Of a DNA stretch of 64,000 bases, positions 49,474-59,718 are shown in pieces. The stretch's first letter is position 1. Each line of letters starts with the position of its first letter. The notes beneath the pieces are model-generated. The model ran no database searches. It was not told where the DNA came from and was given only the letters and a program-made list of their open reading frames with translations. This stretch comes from Nakamurella endophytica (GTDB lineage: Bacteria > Actinomycetota > Actinomycetes > Mycobacteriales > Nakamurellaceae): contig NZ_BMNA01000002.1 in assembly GCF_014646215.1 (NCBI RefSeq), forward strand, positions 614,874 through 678,873. The letters run 5' to 3'. The translations under genes were made by a program, and so were the position numbers.

Positions 49474-50868
49474 ATGGTGCCAGCACGTCGGAGTGGACGT
49501 CGGTCCCGCACCTGGCAACGGTGGCTGACGCTGGTGGCGGCGTCCGCGTTGGCCGTGTCCTGCGCCTCCGGCGCCACGACCACCTCCGGTTCGGCGTCGA
49601 GTTCGGCGTCGGGTCCGGCGCCGACCTCCGACGCGGCGACGGCGACCGCCGGGTCCGGCACCGGCGCCGCGTCGTCCGCGACGGGTACGGGCGCGTCGTC
49701 GGGCACGGCGGCCACCGGGACGGCGAGCTCGGCCACCGGGTCCGCGCCGTCGGGAGGCGAGGTCGGCCTGTCCGCGGTTCCCAAGGGTGCACAGCAGTAC
49801 TACGGCTCGTACGACACCTTCGCCAAGCTGTTCCCGGATCCCTACGCCGACTGGACGCCGCCGCCGGCGCCGTGGAAGTTCTGCCTCAACGACTCCTACC
49901 TGGGCAACCAGTGGCGGCAGGACAACCTCGCCGAGCTCGAGCGTCAGGTGAAGCTGTACCAGCAGGCCGGGCTCGCGTCCGGGCCGCTGGTGTCGACCAA
50001 CTCCGACAACAACATCTCGCTGCAGCTGTCGCAGTTCAACACTCTCGTCGGCCAGGGCTGCACCGTCATCTTCAGCATCCCCGGCTCCCCCACGGCTCTG
50101 TGCGACAGCTTCAAGACGGCACGGTCGAAGAACGTGCTCGTGGTGACCGACGAGTCACCCGTCTACTGCTCGGACGCCATCAACGTCAGCTGGAACGGCT
50201 ACTGGGCCGAGTACGTCGGCGCGAAGGCCGTGCTGGAGGGCATGGGCGGCAAGGGCAATCTGGTCTCCATCGCCGGGATCCCCGGCGTCCCGCTCGCCGT
50301 CGCCGAGCAGATCGCCGTCCGGGACGCCCTGAAGGACCATCCCGACGTCAAGCACCTCGGCGAGGTGGCGGGGGCGTGGACGCCGTCGGTCACCAAGACG
50401 GAGATGTCCAAGTTCCTGGCCACCCACCCGCAGAAGGTCGACGGCGTCATCGACGCCGGCGCCGAGGACGTCGCCGCGGTGCAGGCCCTGCAGAGCGCCG
50501 GCCGGCCCCTGCCGAAGATCAACTCGATCACCGGCGAGTGCAGCTTCCTGGCTCTGTGGAAGCAGCACCCGGAGATCGGGACGCTGGCCACGAACCAGTC
50601 GCCGTCGTCGGCCGCGTACGAGACCTTCCTCGTCGCCGCCCGCAAGCTCGCCGGCCAGAAGCTCGCGGTCAACACCGTCTTCTACCCGGTCCCGCAGATC
50701 ACGGCCGACAACCTGGACCAGTGGTACCGGTCCTCGATGACGGTGGACAGCACGTGCATCCCGACGTCGCCGGACGGCCGCGCCACGCCGGACAGCTACT
50801 TCGACCAGTTCTTCAGCGGCGGCAACCCGGTGAAGGTCATGCCGGTCCCGCAACCGGCTGCCTCTTGA
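49474..50868 (+). CDS. Type-1 periplasmic-binding-protein-like sugar/solute-binding lipoprotein, ribose-type importer
   Basis: 464 residues from ATG 49474, with GAGGAG five bases upstream. Signal segment WLTLVAASALAVSC with Cys lipobox, a Ser/Ala/Thr/Gly tether of about 75 residues, then the binding domain (APWKFCLNDSYLGNQWRQ, TVIFSIPGSPTALCDSFKTA, VDGVIDAGAEDVAAVQAL, TCIPTSPDGRATPDSYFDQF). It is a paralogue of 42697-44160, with conserved Cys positions that may form disulfides. It heads the operon containing two RbsC-type permeases and an RbsA-type ATPase, so it is the cognate receptor. Confidence 0.9.
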   Translation: MVPARRSGRRSRTWQRWLTLVAASALAVSCASGATTTSGSASSSASGPAPTSDAATATAGSGTGAASSATGTGASSGTAATGTASSATGSAPSGGEVGLSAVPKGAQQYYGSYDTFAKLFPDPYADWTPPPAPWKFCLNDSYLGNQWRQDNLAELERQVKLYQQAGLASGPLVSTNSDNNISLQLSQFNTLVGQGCTVIFSIPGSPTALCDSFKTARSKNVLVVTDESPVYCSDAINVSWNGYWAEYVGAKAVLEGMGGKGNLVSIAGIPGVPLAVAEQIAVRDALKDHPDVKHLGEVAGAWTPSVTKTEMSKFLATHPQKVDGVIDAGAEDVAAVQALQSAGRPLPKINSITGECSFLALWKQHPEIGTLATNQSPSSAAYETFLVAARKLAGQKLAVNTVFYPVPQITADNLDQWYRSSMTVDSTCIPTSPDGRATPDSYFDQFFSGGNPVKVMPVPQPAAS

Positions 50869-50873
50869 CCCAG

Positions 50874-50915
50874 CCGCCGCGGGGGTCGGGGCCGCCGGCC
50901 CCGTCCCCGCGGCGG
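50874..50915 (+). terminator. Stable stem-loop between the binding-protein and SDR genes
   Basis: Arms CCGCCGCGGGG (50874-50884) and CCCCGCGGCGG (50905-50915) enclose a second stem CGGGGC/GCCCCG (50887-50892 and 50898-50903). It starts five bases after the binding-protein stop, like the hairpin at 7703-7742, and probably reduces expression of downstream genes relative to the binding protein. No T-run. Confidence 0.55.
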
Positions 50916-50971
50916 TCCGGCGCCCCGTCCCCGCGTCGGATCCCGGACGACCCAGGAGCGGAAGAGGCACC

Positions 50972-51748
50972 ATGGCAGCGCAGTCCGCACCGGACGCGGC
51001 CGACGTCCCGGCGGCGTTCTCCCTCGACGGTCGGCGGGCGCTGGTCACCGGCGCCCGCGGCGGGATCGGCCGCGCGATCGCGGTGGCCCTCGCCGCCGCC
51101 GGCGCCGAGGTGGTGCTGCACGGCCACCACGACGACCTGGACGCCACGGCCGCCCTGGTCGCCTCCGCCGGGGCCCTCGGCGGGACGTGGGTCCAGGACC
51201 TGCGCGACGGGGCCGGCGTGGAGTCCGGCGCCCGCGAGCTGCTCGACCGCGGGCCGGTCGACGTTCTCGTGAACAACGCCGCGACGATCAGCCGGCGTCC
51301 CGTCGAGGAGATCGACTTCGCGCTGTGGCAACGGCACTTCGCGGTGAACGTCGACGCGGCGTGGTTGCTCACCCGCACGCTCGGCGCCGCGATGATCGAC
51401 CGCGGGGGTGGCAAGGTGCTCATGGTCGGGTCCCTGCTGTCCGTGCAGGGCGGCGTGGACCGCGCCGCCTACGCCGCGTCCAAGCACGCCCTGCTGGGCA
51501 TGGTGCGGGCGCTGTCCAACGAGTGGGCGGAGCACAACGTGCAGGTCAACGCCCTGGCACCGGGCTACGTGGCGACGGAGCGACCGAGCCCGGCGATCGG
51601 GGATCCGGCGCTGCTGGCGCGGATCCCGGCCGGCCGCTGGGGCACGCCGGCGGACGTGGCGGGTCCGGCGGTCTTCCTGGCCTCCAGGGCCTCGGACTAC
51701 GTCAGCGGGCACCTGCTCGCCGTGGACGGAGGGTGGCTGAGCCGGTGA
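50972..51748 (+). CDS. Short-chain dehydrogenase/reductase (KduD/gluconate-dehydrogenase-like)
   Basis: 258 residues from ATG 50972, with GGAAGAGG upstream. Classical SDR motifs: ALVTGARGGIGRAIAVAL (cofactor), VDVLVNNAAT, catalytic Ser in LMVGSLLSVQGG, YAASKHALLG (Tyr and Lys) and GYVATE. The C terminus HLLAVDGGW is canonical. Position after the first strand suggests NAD(H) or NADP(H) cannot be decided from GHHDD alone. The closest described subgroup oxidises sugar acids or alcohols. Its stop overlaps the GTG of the next hydrolase gene. Confidence 0.9.
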   Translation: MAAQSAPDAADVPAAFSLDGRRALVTGARGGIGRAIAVALAAAGAEVVLHGHHDDLDATAALVASAGALGGTWVQDLRDGAGVESGARELLDRGPVDVLVNNAATISRRPVEEIDFALWQRHFAVNVDAAWLLTRTLGAAMIDRGGGKVLMVGSLLSVQGGVDRAAYAASKHALLGMVRALSNEWAEHNVQVNALAPGYVATERPSPAIGDPALLARIPAGRWGTPADVAGPAVFLASRASDYVSGHLLAVDGGWLSR

Positions 51749-52914
51749 ATGCAGAGCGGATCGACCGGGTGCTGTCGGCGGCGGTCGCGGCAGGAGCGGC
51801 GCCGGGCGCCGTCGCGGTGGTGGCCGATCGCGACGGACCCGTCTACACCGGCAGCGTCGGCGTCGCGGATCCGGCGACGGGTCGAACCATGGAGCCGGAT
51901 GCGCTGTTCCGCATCGCGTCGATGACGAAGATGGTCAACGCCGTCGCCGTGCTGCAGCTGTGCGAACGTGGCGCGCTGGAGCTCGACTCGCCCGTCGCGG
52001 ACCTGATTCCCGACTTCGACCGCATCCAGGTCCTGGACGGATGGGACGGCGACCGACCGCGACTGCGCCGGCCTGCGGTGCGCGCCACCGTGCGGCACCT
52101 GCTCACCCACACCTCCGGTCTGACCTACGACGTGCTGCATCCGGAGCTGTACCGCTACATCGTCACCACCGGCCGCCCCATGCCGTCGTCGGGACTGCGC
52201 CGGAGCCTGGACACCCCCATGGTGACCGACCCGGGGTCGGAGTGGAACTACGGCATGAGCACCGACTGGACGGGACAGGTGGTGGAGGCGGCATCCGGGC
52301 AGCCGCTCGACGACTACTACCGCGACCACATCTTCGCGCCACTGGGTTTGCGCGACATCACTTTCCGCCCGGACCAGGAGCAGCGCCGCCGACTGGTCCC
52401 GGTCGCCGAGCGGACACCGGACGGTTTCACCCGCACGGCCTTCGAGTTCCCCGCGGAACCCGAGTTCCTGTCCGCCGGCCACGGCCTGTACGCCACGGCC
52501 GGCGACTACCTCGCGATCCAACGGGCACTGCTGGCCGGCGGACACCTCGGGGCGACGCTGCTGTCACCCGAGTCGGTCGCGGCGATGTTCCGGCCGCAGC
52601 TCGGCGCGATCGCCGTGCGCGACATGCGGTCCCAGGTCGCCGCCTTCTCCGCCGACATGCACCTGCCGCCCGGTGCCAGCTGGGGACTCGACGTCCTGGT
52701 GACGACGGCGGCCACACCCGGCCTGCGATCCACGGGCAGCGTGGGGTGGTGGGGCACCTTCAACACCTTCTACTGGATCGACCCGGCGGCCGGCCTCTGT
52801 GCCGCGCTGTACCTGCAGACGCTGCCCTTCTGCGACCCGGCCGCGCTGGCACTGGCCGAGAACTTCGAACGGGCGGTCTATGCCGGCGCCGCCGACGGAC
52901 GGGTGGCAGCATGA
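51745..52914 (+). CDS. Serine hydrolase, beta-lactamase (class C)/esterase family, third copy
   Basis: 389 residues from GTG 51745, overlapping the SDR stop. Motifs: SMTK (Ser59-x-x-Lys62), WNYGMSTDW with catalytic Tyr, and SVGWWGTFNTFYWIDPAAG near the end. No signal peptide. It resembles 39536-40759 throughout (GAVPGAVAVVAD against GAAPGAVAVVAD, and the shared FNTFYW segment), so the island contains at least two closely related cytoplasmic hydrolases placed in different transport operons. Likely esterase or lactonase for the imported compound. Confidence 0.9.
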   Translation: MNAERIDRVLSAAVAAGAAPGAVAVVADRDGPVYTGSVGVADPATGRTMEPDALFRIASMTKMVNAVAVLQLCERGALELDSPVADLIPDFDRIQVLDGWDGDRPRLRRPAVRATVRHLLTHTSGLTYDVLHPELYRYIVTTGRPMPSSGLRRSLDTPMVTDPGSEWNYGMSTDWTGQVVEAASGQPLDDYYRDHIFAPLGLRDITFRPDQEQRRRLVPVAERTPDGFTRTAFEFPAEPEFLSAGHGLYATAGDYLAIQRALLAGGHLGATLLSPESVAAMFRPQLGAIAVRDMRSQVAAFSADMHLPPGASWGLDVLVTTAATPGLRSTGSVGWWGTFNTFYWIDPAAGLCAALYLQTLPFCDPAALALAENFERAVYAGAADGRVAA

Positions 52915-53900
52915 CTGCGGAGGTCGGCACCGCACGACCGGCCCGGCGGGTCACCGGCGAGCAGCTGAGCCGGTACGTCCCGGTGGCTCTGGTGCCCCTG
53001 CTGTTCCTGGCGGGTGTCGTCACCATCGAGGGGTACGCGAGCCGGTCGAGCGTCGTGTCGCTGCTGGTGCTCTCCAGCTTCCTGGGGTTGGCGTCGATGG
53101 GCCAGACGCTGACCGTCATCGTCGGTGGCATCGACCTGTCGGTGCCCTCGGTGATCGGCCTGGCCAACGTCCTCGTCACGAGCCTGTACGGCGACGGCTG
53201 GTCCTTCTGGACGGCGTGCCTGCTGATCCTCGGCTTCGCCGTGCTGATCGGAGCGGTGAACGCCGTGGCGTCCCTGGTGCTCAAGGTCAACCCCATCATC
53301 ACCACGCTGGGCACCGGCCTCATCGTCCTCGGTGGCGTACTGAGCTGGGGTCACGCGAGCATCACCGGTTCGGTGCCGCAGTGGCTGACCGACGCGGTGT
53401 CGGTCATCGGTCACACCGGTCCCATCCCGGTGCCAGGGGTCATCGTGCTGTGGGTGGTCCTCGCGGCCGGCGTGGTCTACCTGCAGCGGCGTACCCGGCT
53501 CGGACGCGAGATCTACGTGACGGGATCCAATCCCGCGGCCGCCCGGCTGACCCACGTCCGCACCACCTGGGTGTGGATCGCGGTGTTCATCGCGTCCGCG
53601 GTCAGCGCGGCGATCGTCGGCGTGCTGTTCGCCGGGTACAGCGGGGCGGCCGACGCCAACGTCGGGCAGCCGTACCTGTTCCAGACCATCACCGCCGTCG
53701 TGGTCGGTGGCACGTCGCTGCTGGGCGGCCGCGGCGGGTACGGCCGGACGCTGATCGGCGTCCTGATCATCTCGCAACTGACCACCCTGCTGGTCGGCGC
53801 GGGCCTGGGGCCCTCGCTGCAGGAGACCATGCTGGGCGTCCTGATCATCGTCCTGGTGAGCGCCTACGGCCGCGAACCGGGCCTCGCCACGAGGATCTGA
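52911..53900 (+). CDS. Ribose-type ABC transporter permease (RbsC-like), first
   Basis: 329 residues from ATG 52911, overlapping the hydrolase stop. BPD_transp_2 family: LASMGQTLTVIVGGIDLSVPSVIGLANVLV (two family motifs), LKVNPIITTLGTGLIVLGGV, RRTRLGREIYVTGSNPAAARL, and AVVVGGTSLLGGRGGYGRTLIGVL. About nine membrane spans. Unlike Escherichia coli Rbs, with one permease, this operon encodes two different RbsC-type permeases (also 55518-56579), predicting a heterodimeric channel. Confidence 0.92.
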   Translation: MTAEVGTARPARRVTGEQLSRYVPVALVPLLFLAGVVTIEGYASRSSVVSLLVLSSFLGLASMGQTLTVIVGGIDLSVPSVIGLANVLVTSLYGDGWSFWTACLLILGFAVLIGAVNAVASLVLKVNPIITTLGTGLIVLGGVLSWGHASITGSVPQWLTDAVSVIGHTGPIPVPGVIVLWVVLAAGVVYLQRRTRLGREIYVTGSNPAAARLTHVRTTWVWIAVFIASAVSAAIVGVLFAGYSGAADANVGQPYLFQTITAVVVGGTSLLGGRGGYGRTLIGVLIISQLTTLLVGAGLGPSLQETMLGVLIIVLVSAYGREPGLATRI

Positions 53901-53901
53901 C

Positions 53902-55515
<1,614 letters not shown>

Positions 55516-55517
55516 CC

Positions 55518-56579
55518 GTGGCCGTCCCCACTCCACGGACCGCTGTGATCGGCCGGCGCCGTGCCCCTGCCCGGGTCTCCCTGGGCCCGTACTCCTACGC
55601 CGCGGTGCCCGCCGCCTTCGCCGTGGTGCTGCTGGTGGTCAACCTGGCCTTCGACGGCGGCTTCCTGTCCGGCGGCAACCTGGCCAGTACTCTCGCCGTG
55701 TCCAGCCCGTTCGTGATCAGCGCGCTGGCGCAGGCGTTCCCGCTGCTCTCCGGGGGCGGCGGCCTGGACCTGTCGGTCGGTCCGGTGCTCGGCTTCACCA
55801 CGGTGCTGGTGGCCGGCGTGCTGGTCCCTCACGGCTTCGTGCAGCCGCTCACACTCATCCCCACGGTGCTCGTCTTCGGCCTGGCCGTCGGTGCGCTCAA
55901 CGGCATCCTGGTCGCCTACGTCCGGCTGCCGGCGATCATCGCCACCCTCGGCACCTACCTGATCTTCAGCGGCCTGGCGGCGCAGGTGCTGCCGAGCCCG
56001 GGTGGCTCCGTGCCGCTGTGGCTCGTGGACCTGACCCACAGCTACGGACCGATCCCCGGGATCGCGCTCGTGTACATCGCGATCGCCGTGTGTTGGATCC
56101 TGCTGTCCCGCACCGCCTACGTGCGGAACCTGCTCAGCGTGGGCGGCGACGACCGGGCGGCCTACACCGCAGGGATCAACGTGCCGCTGGTGCGCACCGT
56201 GGCGTTCGCGCTGGCCGGGATGCTGTCCGCGGTGGCCGGGCTGCTGCTCACCGGCACCATCCAGTCCGGCGACGCCACGGTCGGGCCGATCTTCACCGTG
56301 ACGTCGCTGGCCGCCGTGGCACTGGGCGGCCTGAGCCTGCAGGGCGGCCGTGGCGGATTGCTGGGCGCCGCCCTGGGCGGCGCCACGTACTACCTGATCC
56401 AGAATCTGCTGACCGTGGCCAACGTGTCGGTGTTCCAGCTGGACGTGGCCAGCGGGCTGGTGCTGATCCTGGCGCTGGCCCTCAACGGCACGTTGGACCA
56501 CCTGCGGAAGAAGCGGGGCGGCGGCCGGCCGGGCACCAGGCCCGGCGACCCGGCGGCCGAGGCGTCGACGCCGGGATGA
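55518..56579 (+). CDS. Ribose-type ABC transporter permease (RbsC-like), second
   Basis: 353 residues from GTG 55518, two bases after the ATPase stop. BPD_transp_2 family: ALAQAFPLLSGGGGLDLSVGPVLGFTTVLV, LPAIIATLGTYLIFSGLAAQ, SRTAYVRNLLSVGGDDRAA and SLAAVALGGLSLQGGRGG. About nine spans; the last 35 residues are a basic, Gly/Pro-rich cytoplasmic tail. It probably forms a heterodimer with 52911-53900. Confidence 0.92.
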   Translation: MAVPTPRTAVIGRRRAPARVSLGPYSYAAVPAAFAVVLLVVNLAFDGGFLSGGNLASTLAVSSPFVISALAQAFPLLSGGGGLDLSVGPVLGFTTVLVAGVLVPHGFVQPLTLIPTVLVFGLAVGALNGILVAYVRLPAIIATLGTYLIFSGLAAQVLPSPGGSVPLWLVDLTHSYGPIPGIALVYIAIAVCWILLSRTAYVRNLLSVGGDDRAAYTAGINVPLVRTVAFALAGMLSAVAGLLLTGTIQSGDATVGPIFTVTSLAAVALGGLSLQGGRGGLLGAALGGATYYLIQNLLTVANVSVFQLDVASGLVLILALALNGTLDHLRKKRGGGRPGTRPGDPAAEASTPG

Positions 56580-57580
56580 CCCGGGACGGCACCGGCGGCA
56601 ACCCGAGCGTCGGGAGCACCGCGGAGCGGGAGGACGTGCGAGCGCTCCCCCGGTACCTCGACCTGCCGGCCGGACCCGCAGGTGGTCGGCAGGCATGGCA
56701 CCTGTTCGGTGACGACGACGATCTCGGCCTGCTGAACCTGCTGACACCGGAGGTCGTGGTCGCCGCCGCCCGCCTGGTCCGCCGGGGCGCGGTCTTCCCG
56801 CTGAACGCTCCGGTGGACCTGTTCGGCCCCGGGCCGTTCCTGCCCCGCGGCGCGCCACGGCGCCACGTCCGGACGCTGCGCACGGCTGCGGTCACCGGCC
56901 TCGACGACGTGCTGGACAACTTCTACCCGCAGGCCTCCAGCCAGTGGGACTCCCTTGCGCACATCTCGGCGGATCAGGAGCGCTTCTACAACGGCGTCAC
57001 CCGGGACGAGATCGACCGCGGCCGGAACACCGTCGACCACTGGGCCCGGCGCGGCATCGTCGGACGCGGTGTCCTGCTGGACCTGGCCGTCGGGGCCGGC
57101 GACGACCCCGGGAGCGCCCACGCCTTCACCGTCACGGACCTGGAGCGCGCCAGGGAGGCCGCGGGGATCACCCTGCGGACCGGGGATATCCTGGTACTGC
57201 ACACGGGTTTCGCCGCCTGGTACGCCCGGCAGACGCCGGAGCGGCGGGCTCGCATCCCGCACGACCTCGCCGCGCCCGGTCTCGAGCACTCGGAGGCCGT
57301 GTGCGCCTACCTGTGGGACGCGCACGTCGCCGCGGTCGCCTCCGACACCCTCGCCGTCGAGGTCATGCCCGCCGATCACTCCGCCGCCGCGGCGCCGTTC
57401 GGCTTCCTCCACCAGACCCTGATCGGCTGCTTCGGGATGGCACTCGGCGAGCTCTGGTGGCTGGCGGACCTCGTCGCGGACTGCCACCAGGACGGCGTGC
57501 ACGAATTCCTGCTGGCGAGCGCTCCGGCGCACATCCCCGGCGGGGTCGCCTCGCCGGCGAACGTGCTGGCCGTCAAGTAG
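56576..57580 (+). CDS. Cyclase family protein (kynurenine-formamidase-like fold)
   Basis: 334 residues from ATG 56576, overlapping the permease stop (ATGA). The segment SSQWDSLAHISADQ supplies the Asp-x-x-x-His metal motif used by this subgroup instead of HxGTHxD. RGVLLDLAVGAG, RTGDILVLHTGFAAWY, GLEHSEAVCAYLWDAHVAAVASDTL (two motifs) and HQTLIGCFGMALGELW complete the family. Members are metal-dependent hydrolases of N-formyl compounds, or dehydrating/cyclising enzymes of unknown substrate. As last gene of the transport operon it is inferred to act on the imported compound. Confidence 0.87.
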   Translation: MTRDGTGGNPSVGSTAEREDVRALPRYLDLPAGPAGGRQAWHLFGDDDDLGLLNLLTPEVVVAAARLVRRGAVFPLNAPVDLFGPGPFLPRGAPRRHVRTLRTAAVTGLDDVLDNFYPQASSQWDSLAHISADQERFYNGVTRDEIDRGRNTVDHWARRGIVGRGVLLDLAVGAGDDPGSAHAFTVTDLERAREAAGITLRTGDILVLHTGFAAWYARQTPERRARIPHDLAAPGLEHSEAVCAYLWDAHVAAVASDTLAVEVMPADHSAAAAPFGFLHQTLIGCFGMALGELWWLADLVADCHQDGVHEFLLASAPAHIPGGVASPANVLAVK

Positions 57581-57585
57581 CCGCC

Positions 57586-57618
57586 GTCCGGTCGCCGGGA
57601 CACCGGCGGGGTCCGGAC
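57586..57618. terminator. Bidirectional hairpin between convergent operons
   Basis: Arms GTCCGG/CCGGAC (57586-57591 and 57613-57618) outside CGCCGG/CCGGCG (57593-57598 and 57603-57608) with a 4-base loop form a 12-bp interrupted stem exactly in the 44-base gap between two convergent stops. Confidence 0.55.
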
Positions 57619-57624
57619 CGGGGA

Positions 57625-58758
57625 TCAGAGCACCGCCGGGGCCGCCGATCCCGGGAGCACGGCGGAGTCCGCCGGGCGCCAGGCGAACTCGACGCGGTCA
57701 CCGGCCCGCCACGGGCTCATCGACCCGGCCACCTCGCGCACCACTCCGGCGGTGCCGTCGGCGAACCGGACGCGCAGCTTGCGGTCCGCACCCAGGTAGA
57801 CGTCCTCGAGGACCTGTACGGAGAGGCCCAGCTCGTCCTGGCGGGCATCGTCGACCGCGCGCAGTCGTGCCCGCTCCGGCCGGACGACGACGGTCGCCGA
57901 GCGCGCGGCGTCCGGGACGGCGGAAGGAGCCGGCACCCGCACGCCGAGGACGGACCAGGCACCGCCGGCGGACCGCTCGGCCGGCAGCATGGTGGACTCG
58001 CCGAGGAAGCCGGCCACGAACGTGGACGCCGGGTGCAGGTACAGCTCGTGCCCGGTGCCGACCTGCTCGATGCGTCCCTCGTGGAACACGGCGATGCGGT
58101 CCGACAGGGCGAGGGCCTCCTCCTGGTCGTGGGTCACGAACAGCACGGTGCTGCCTGCCTCGCGGTGGATACGCCGGATCTCCGACTGCATCGACTCCCG
58201 CAGTCCCCGGTCGAGCGCCCCCAGCGGCTCGTCCATCAGCAGCAGGCCGGGACGGAACACGATGGCCCGGGCCAGCGCCACGCGCTGCTGCTGCCCACCG
58301 GACAGCTGGGCGGGATATCGCTGCCCGTACCCCTCCAGCCGGACGGTGCCCAGCGCCTCCGCGACCCGACGGGCCTGCTCCGGCCGGGGGACGCGCCGCT
58401 GCCGCAACGGAAAGGCGATGTTGGCCTCGATCGTCAGGTGCGGGAAGAGAGCGTAGTTCTGGAAGACCATGCCGACGTTGCGACGGCGCGGCGGCACGCT
58501 GGCCATGTCCACGCCGTCGATGCGCACCGTCCCCTCGTCCGGTTGCGCGAAACCGGACACCAGGTTGAGGGTGGTCGACTTGCCGGAGCCCGACGGACCG
58601 AGCAGCGTCATGAACTCGCCGGGTTGGACGTCGAGCGAGACGTCCGCGAGTGCGGTGTGCCCGCCGAACTGCTTGACCACGCCGTCGATCACCAGGCGGG
58701 AGCCGCCGGCCGCCACCGGGTTCCGGGCACCACCGATCGAGGTCCCTGCGTCGGACAC
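57625..58758 (-). CDS. Spermidine/putrescine-type ABC transporter ATP-binding protein (PotA-like)
   Basis: 377 residues from GTG 58758, with GAGAGAGGA upstream. NBD: LLGPSGSGKSTTLNLVSGF, VFQNYALFPHLTIEANI, LSGGQQQRVALARAI, LLLMDEPLGALD, FVTHDQEEAL. The C-terminal TOBE/OB region (about 240-377: TVVVRPERARL, VQVLEDVYLGADRKLRVRF) is typical of PotA/FbpC proteins. Last gene of an operon beginning with the binding protein at 61816. Importers of this class carry polyamines, iron, 2-aminoethylphosphonate or other small organic ions. Confidence 0.92.
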   Translation of the reverse strand: MSDAGTSIGGARNPVAAGGSRLVIDGVVKQFGGHTALADVSLDVQPGEFMTLLGPSGSGKSTTLNLVSGFAQPDEGTVRIDGVDMASVPPRRRNVGMVFQNYALFPHLTIEANIAFPLRQRRVPRPEQARRVAEALGTVRLEGYGQRYPAQLSGGQQQRVALARAIVFRPGLLLMDEPLGALDRGLRESMQSEIRRIHREAGSTVLFVTHDQEEALALSDRIAVFHEGRIEQVGTGHELYLHPASTFVAGFLGESTMLPAERSAGGAWSVLGVRVPAPSAVPDAARSATVVVRPERARLRAVDDARQDELGLSVQVLEDVYLGADRKLRVRFADGTAGVVREVAGSMSPWRAGDRVEFAWRPADSAVLPGSAAPAVL

Positions 58759-58818
58759 GTCGTCCGTCCTCTCTCTCTTGTCACGACACGGTGGCGCGCC
58801 GCCCCACCGACGCTGCTG

Positions 58819-59718
58819 TCAGGTCCCCAGGCGCCGTGTCCGGAGGGTCGAGATCCGCACCGCCACCAGGATGACCAGCGTCGTCACCACGAGCACCAGC
58901 GTGGACGCCGCTGCGACGGTGGGATCGGTGTCGTTGTCGACGCTCTGGTAGACGCGGATGGGAAACGTCTCCAGGAACGGGGACTTGATGAACAGCGACA
59001 CCAGGATCTCGTCGAACGAGGCGACGAACGCGAACAGCGCACCGGCCAGCACGCCGGGGAGGATCAGCGGCAGCGTGATCTGGCGGAAGACCGCCCAGCG
59101 CCCGGCCCCCAGGCTCTCCGCGGCCCTCTCGAGCTGGACGTCGAAGGACTGCAGCACCGCGGTCACCGAGATCACCACGAACGGGACCCCGAGCGACGCG
59201 TGCGCCAGCACGAAACCGGTCACCGTGCCCAGCAGCCCGAGACTGCCGAACACCGTGTAGATGCCGATCGCCAGCACGATGGCCGGGACGAACACCGGCA
59301 CCAGCAGCAGCGCCCGTGCGGCGGCGGCCCACCGCCGGCGACGCCACCGGGTCAACCCGACCGACGCGGCGGTGCCGACGGTCGTCGCGAGCACCGAGGA
59401 CAGCAGCGCGATCCACAGGGACCGGCGCAGGGCCGACGTCCATCGGGAGTCGGAGAACAGGTTGCCGTACCACCGCAGGGACCAGCTGTCCGGCGGGAAG
59501 ACGAAGGACGCCTTGCCCGTGAAGCTGATCGGCACCACCACCAGCGTGGGGACGACCAGCAGCAGCGCCACCACCACGGCCGCGACCACCGCGAACGGAT
59601 GCCGGGCGACGGTGCCCGTCCCCTTGGCCTTCGCCGTTGCCGTCACTCCGCCCGTCTGCGCGGCCGGCACCGTGCCCGTCACCGTGCCCGTCACCTCGCC
59701 CGTCACCCTGCCCTTCAC
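58819..59718 (-). CDS. Spermidine/putrescine-type ABC transporter permease (PotC-like)
   Basis: 299 residues from GTG 59718, overlapping the partner permease stop by GTGA. The first 17 residues are four near-identical VTGT-like repeats (12-bp DNA repeat at 59671-59718); an internal start would give a more usual length. Six spans and the EAA loop AAESLGAGRWAVFRQITLPLILPG are present, with FTGKASFVFPPDSWSLRWYGNL in the first outer loop (two motifs) as in PotC relatives. Confidence 0.9.
   Translation of the reverse strand: MKGRVTGEVTGTVTGTVPAAQTGGVTATAKAKGTGTVARHPFAVVAAVVVALLLVVPTLVVVPISFTGKASFVFPPDSWSLRWYGNLFSDSRWTSALRRSLWIALLSSVLATTVGTAASVGLTRWRRRRWAAAARALLLVPVFVPAIVLAIGIYTVFGSLGLLGTVTGFVLAHASLGVPFVVISVTAVLQSFDVQLERAAESLGAGRWAVFRQITLPLILPGVLAGALFAFVASFDEILVSLFIKSPFLETFPIRVYQSVDNDTDPTVAAASTLVLVVTTLVILVAVRISTLRTRRLGT
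59671..59718 (-). repeat. Four 12-bp tandem repeats at the start of the PotC-like gene
   Basis: Four imperfect units of the form GTGANGGGCNNG encode VKGR-VTGE-VTGT-VTGT. Each unit offers an in-frame GTG, so several alternative starts exist. Confidence 0.75.
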
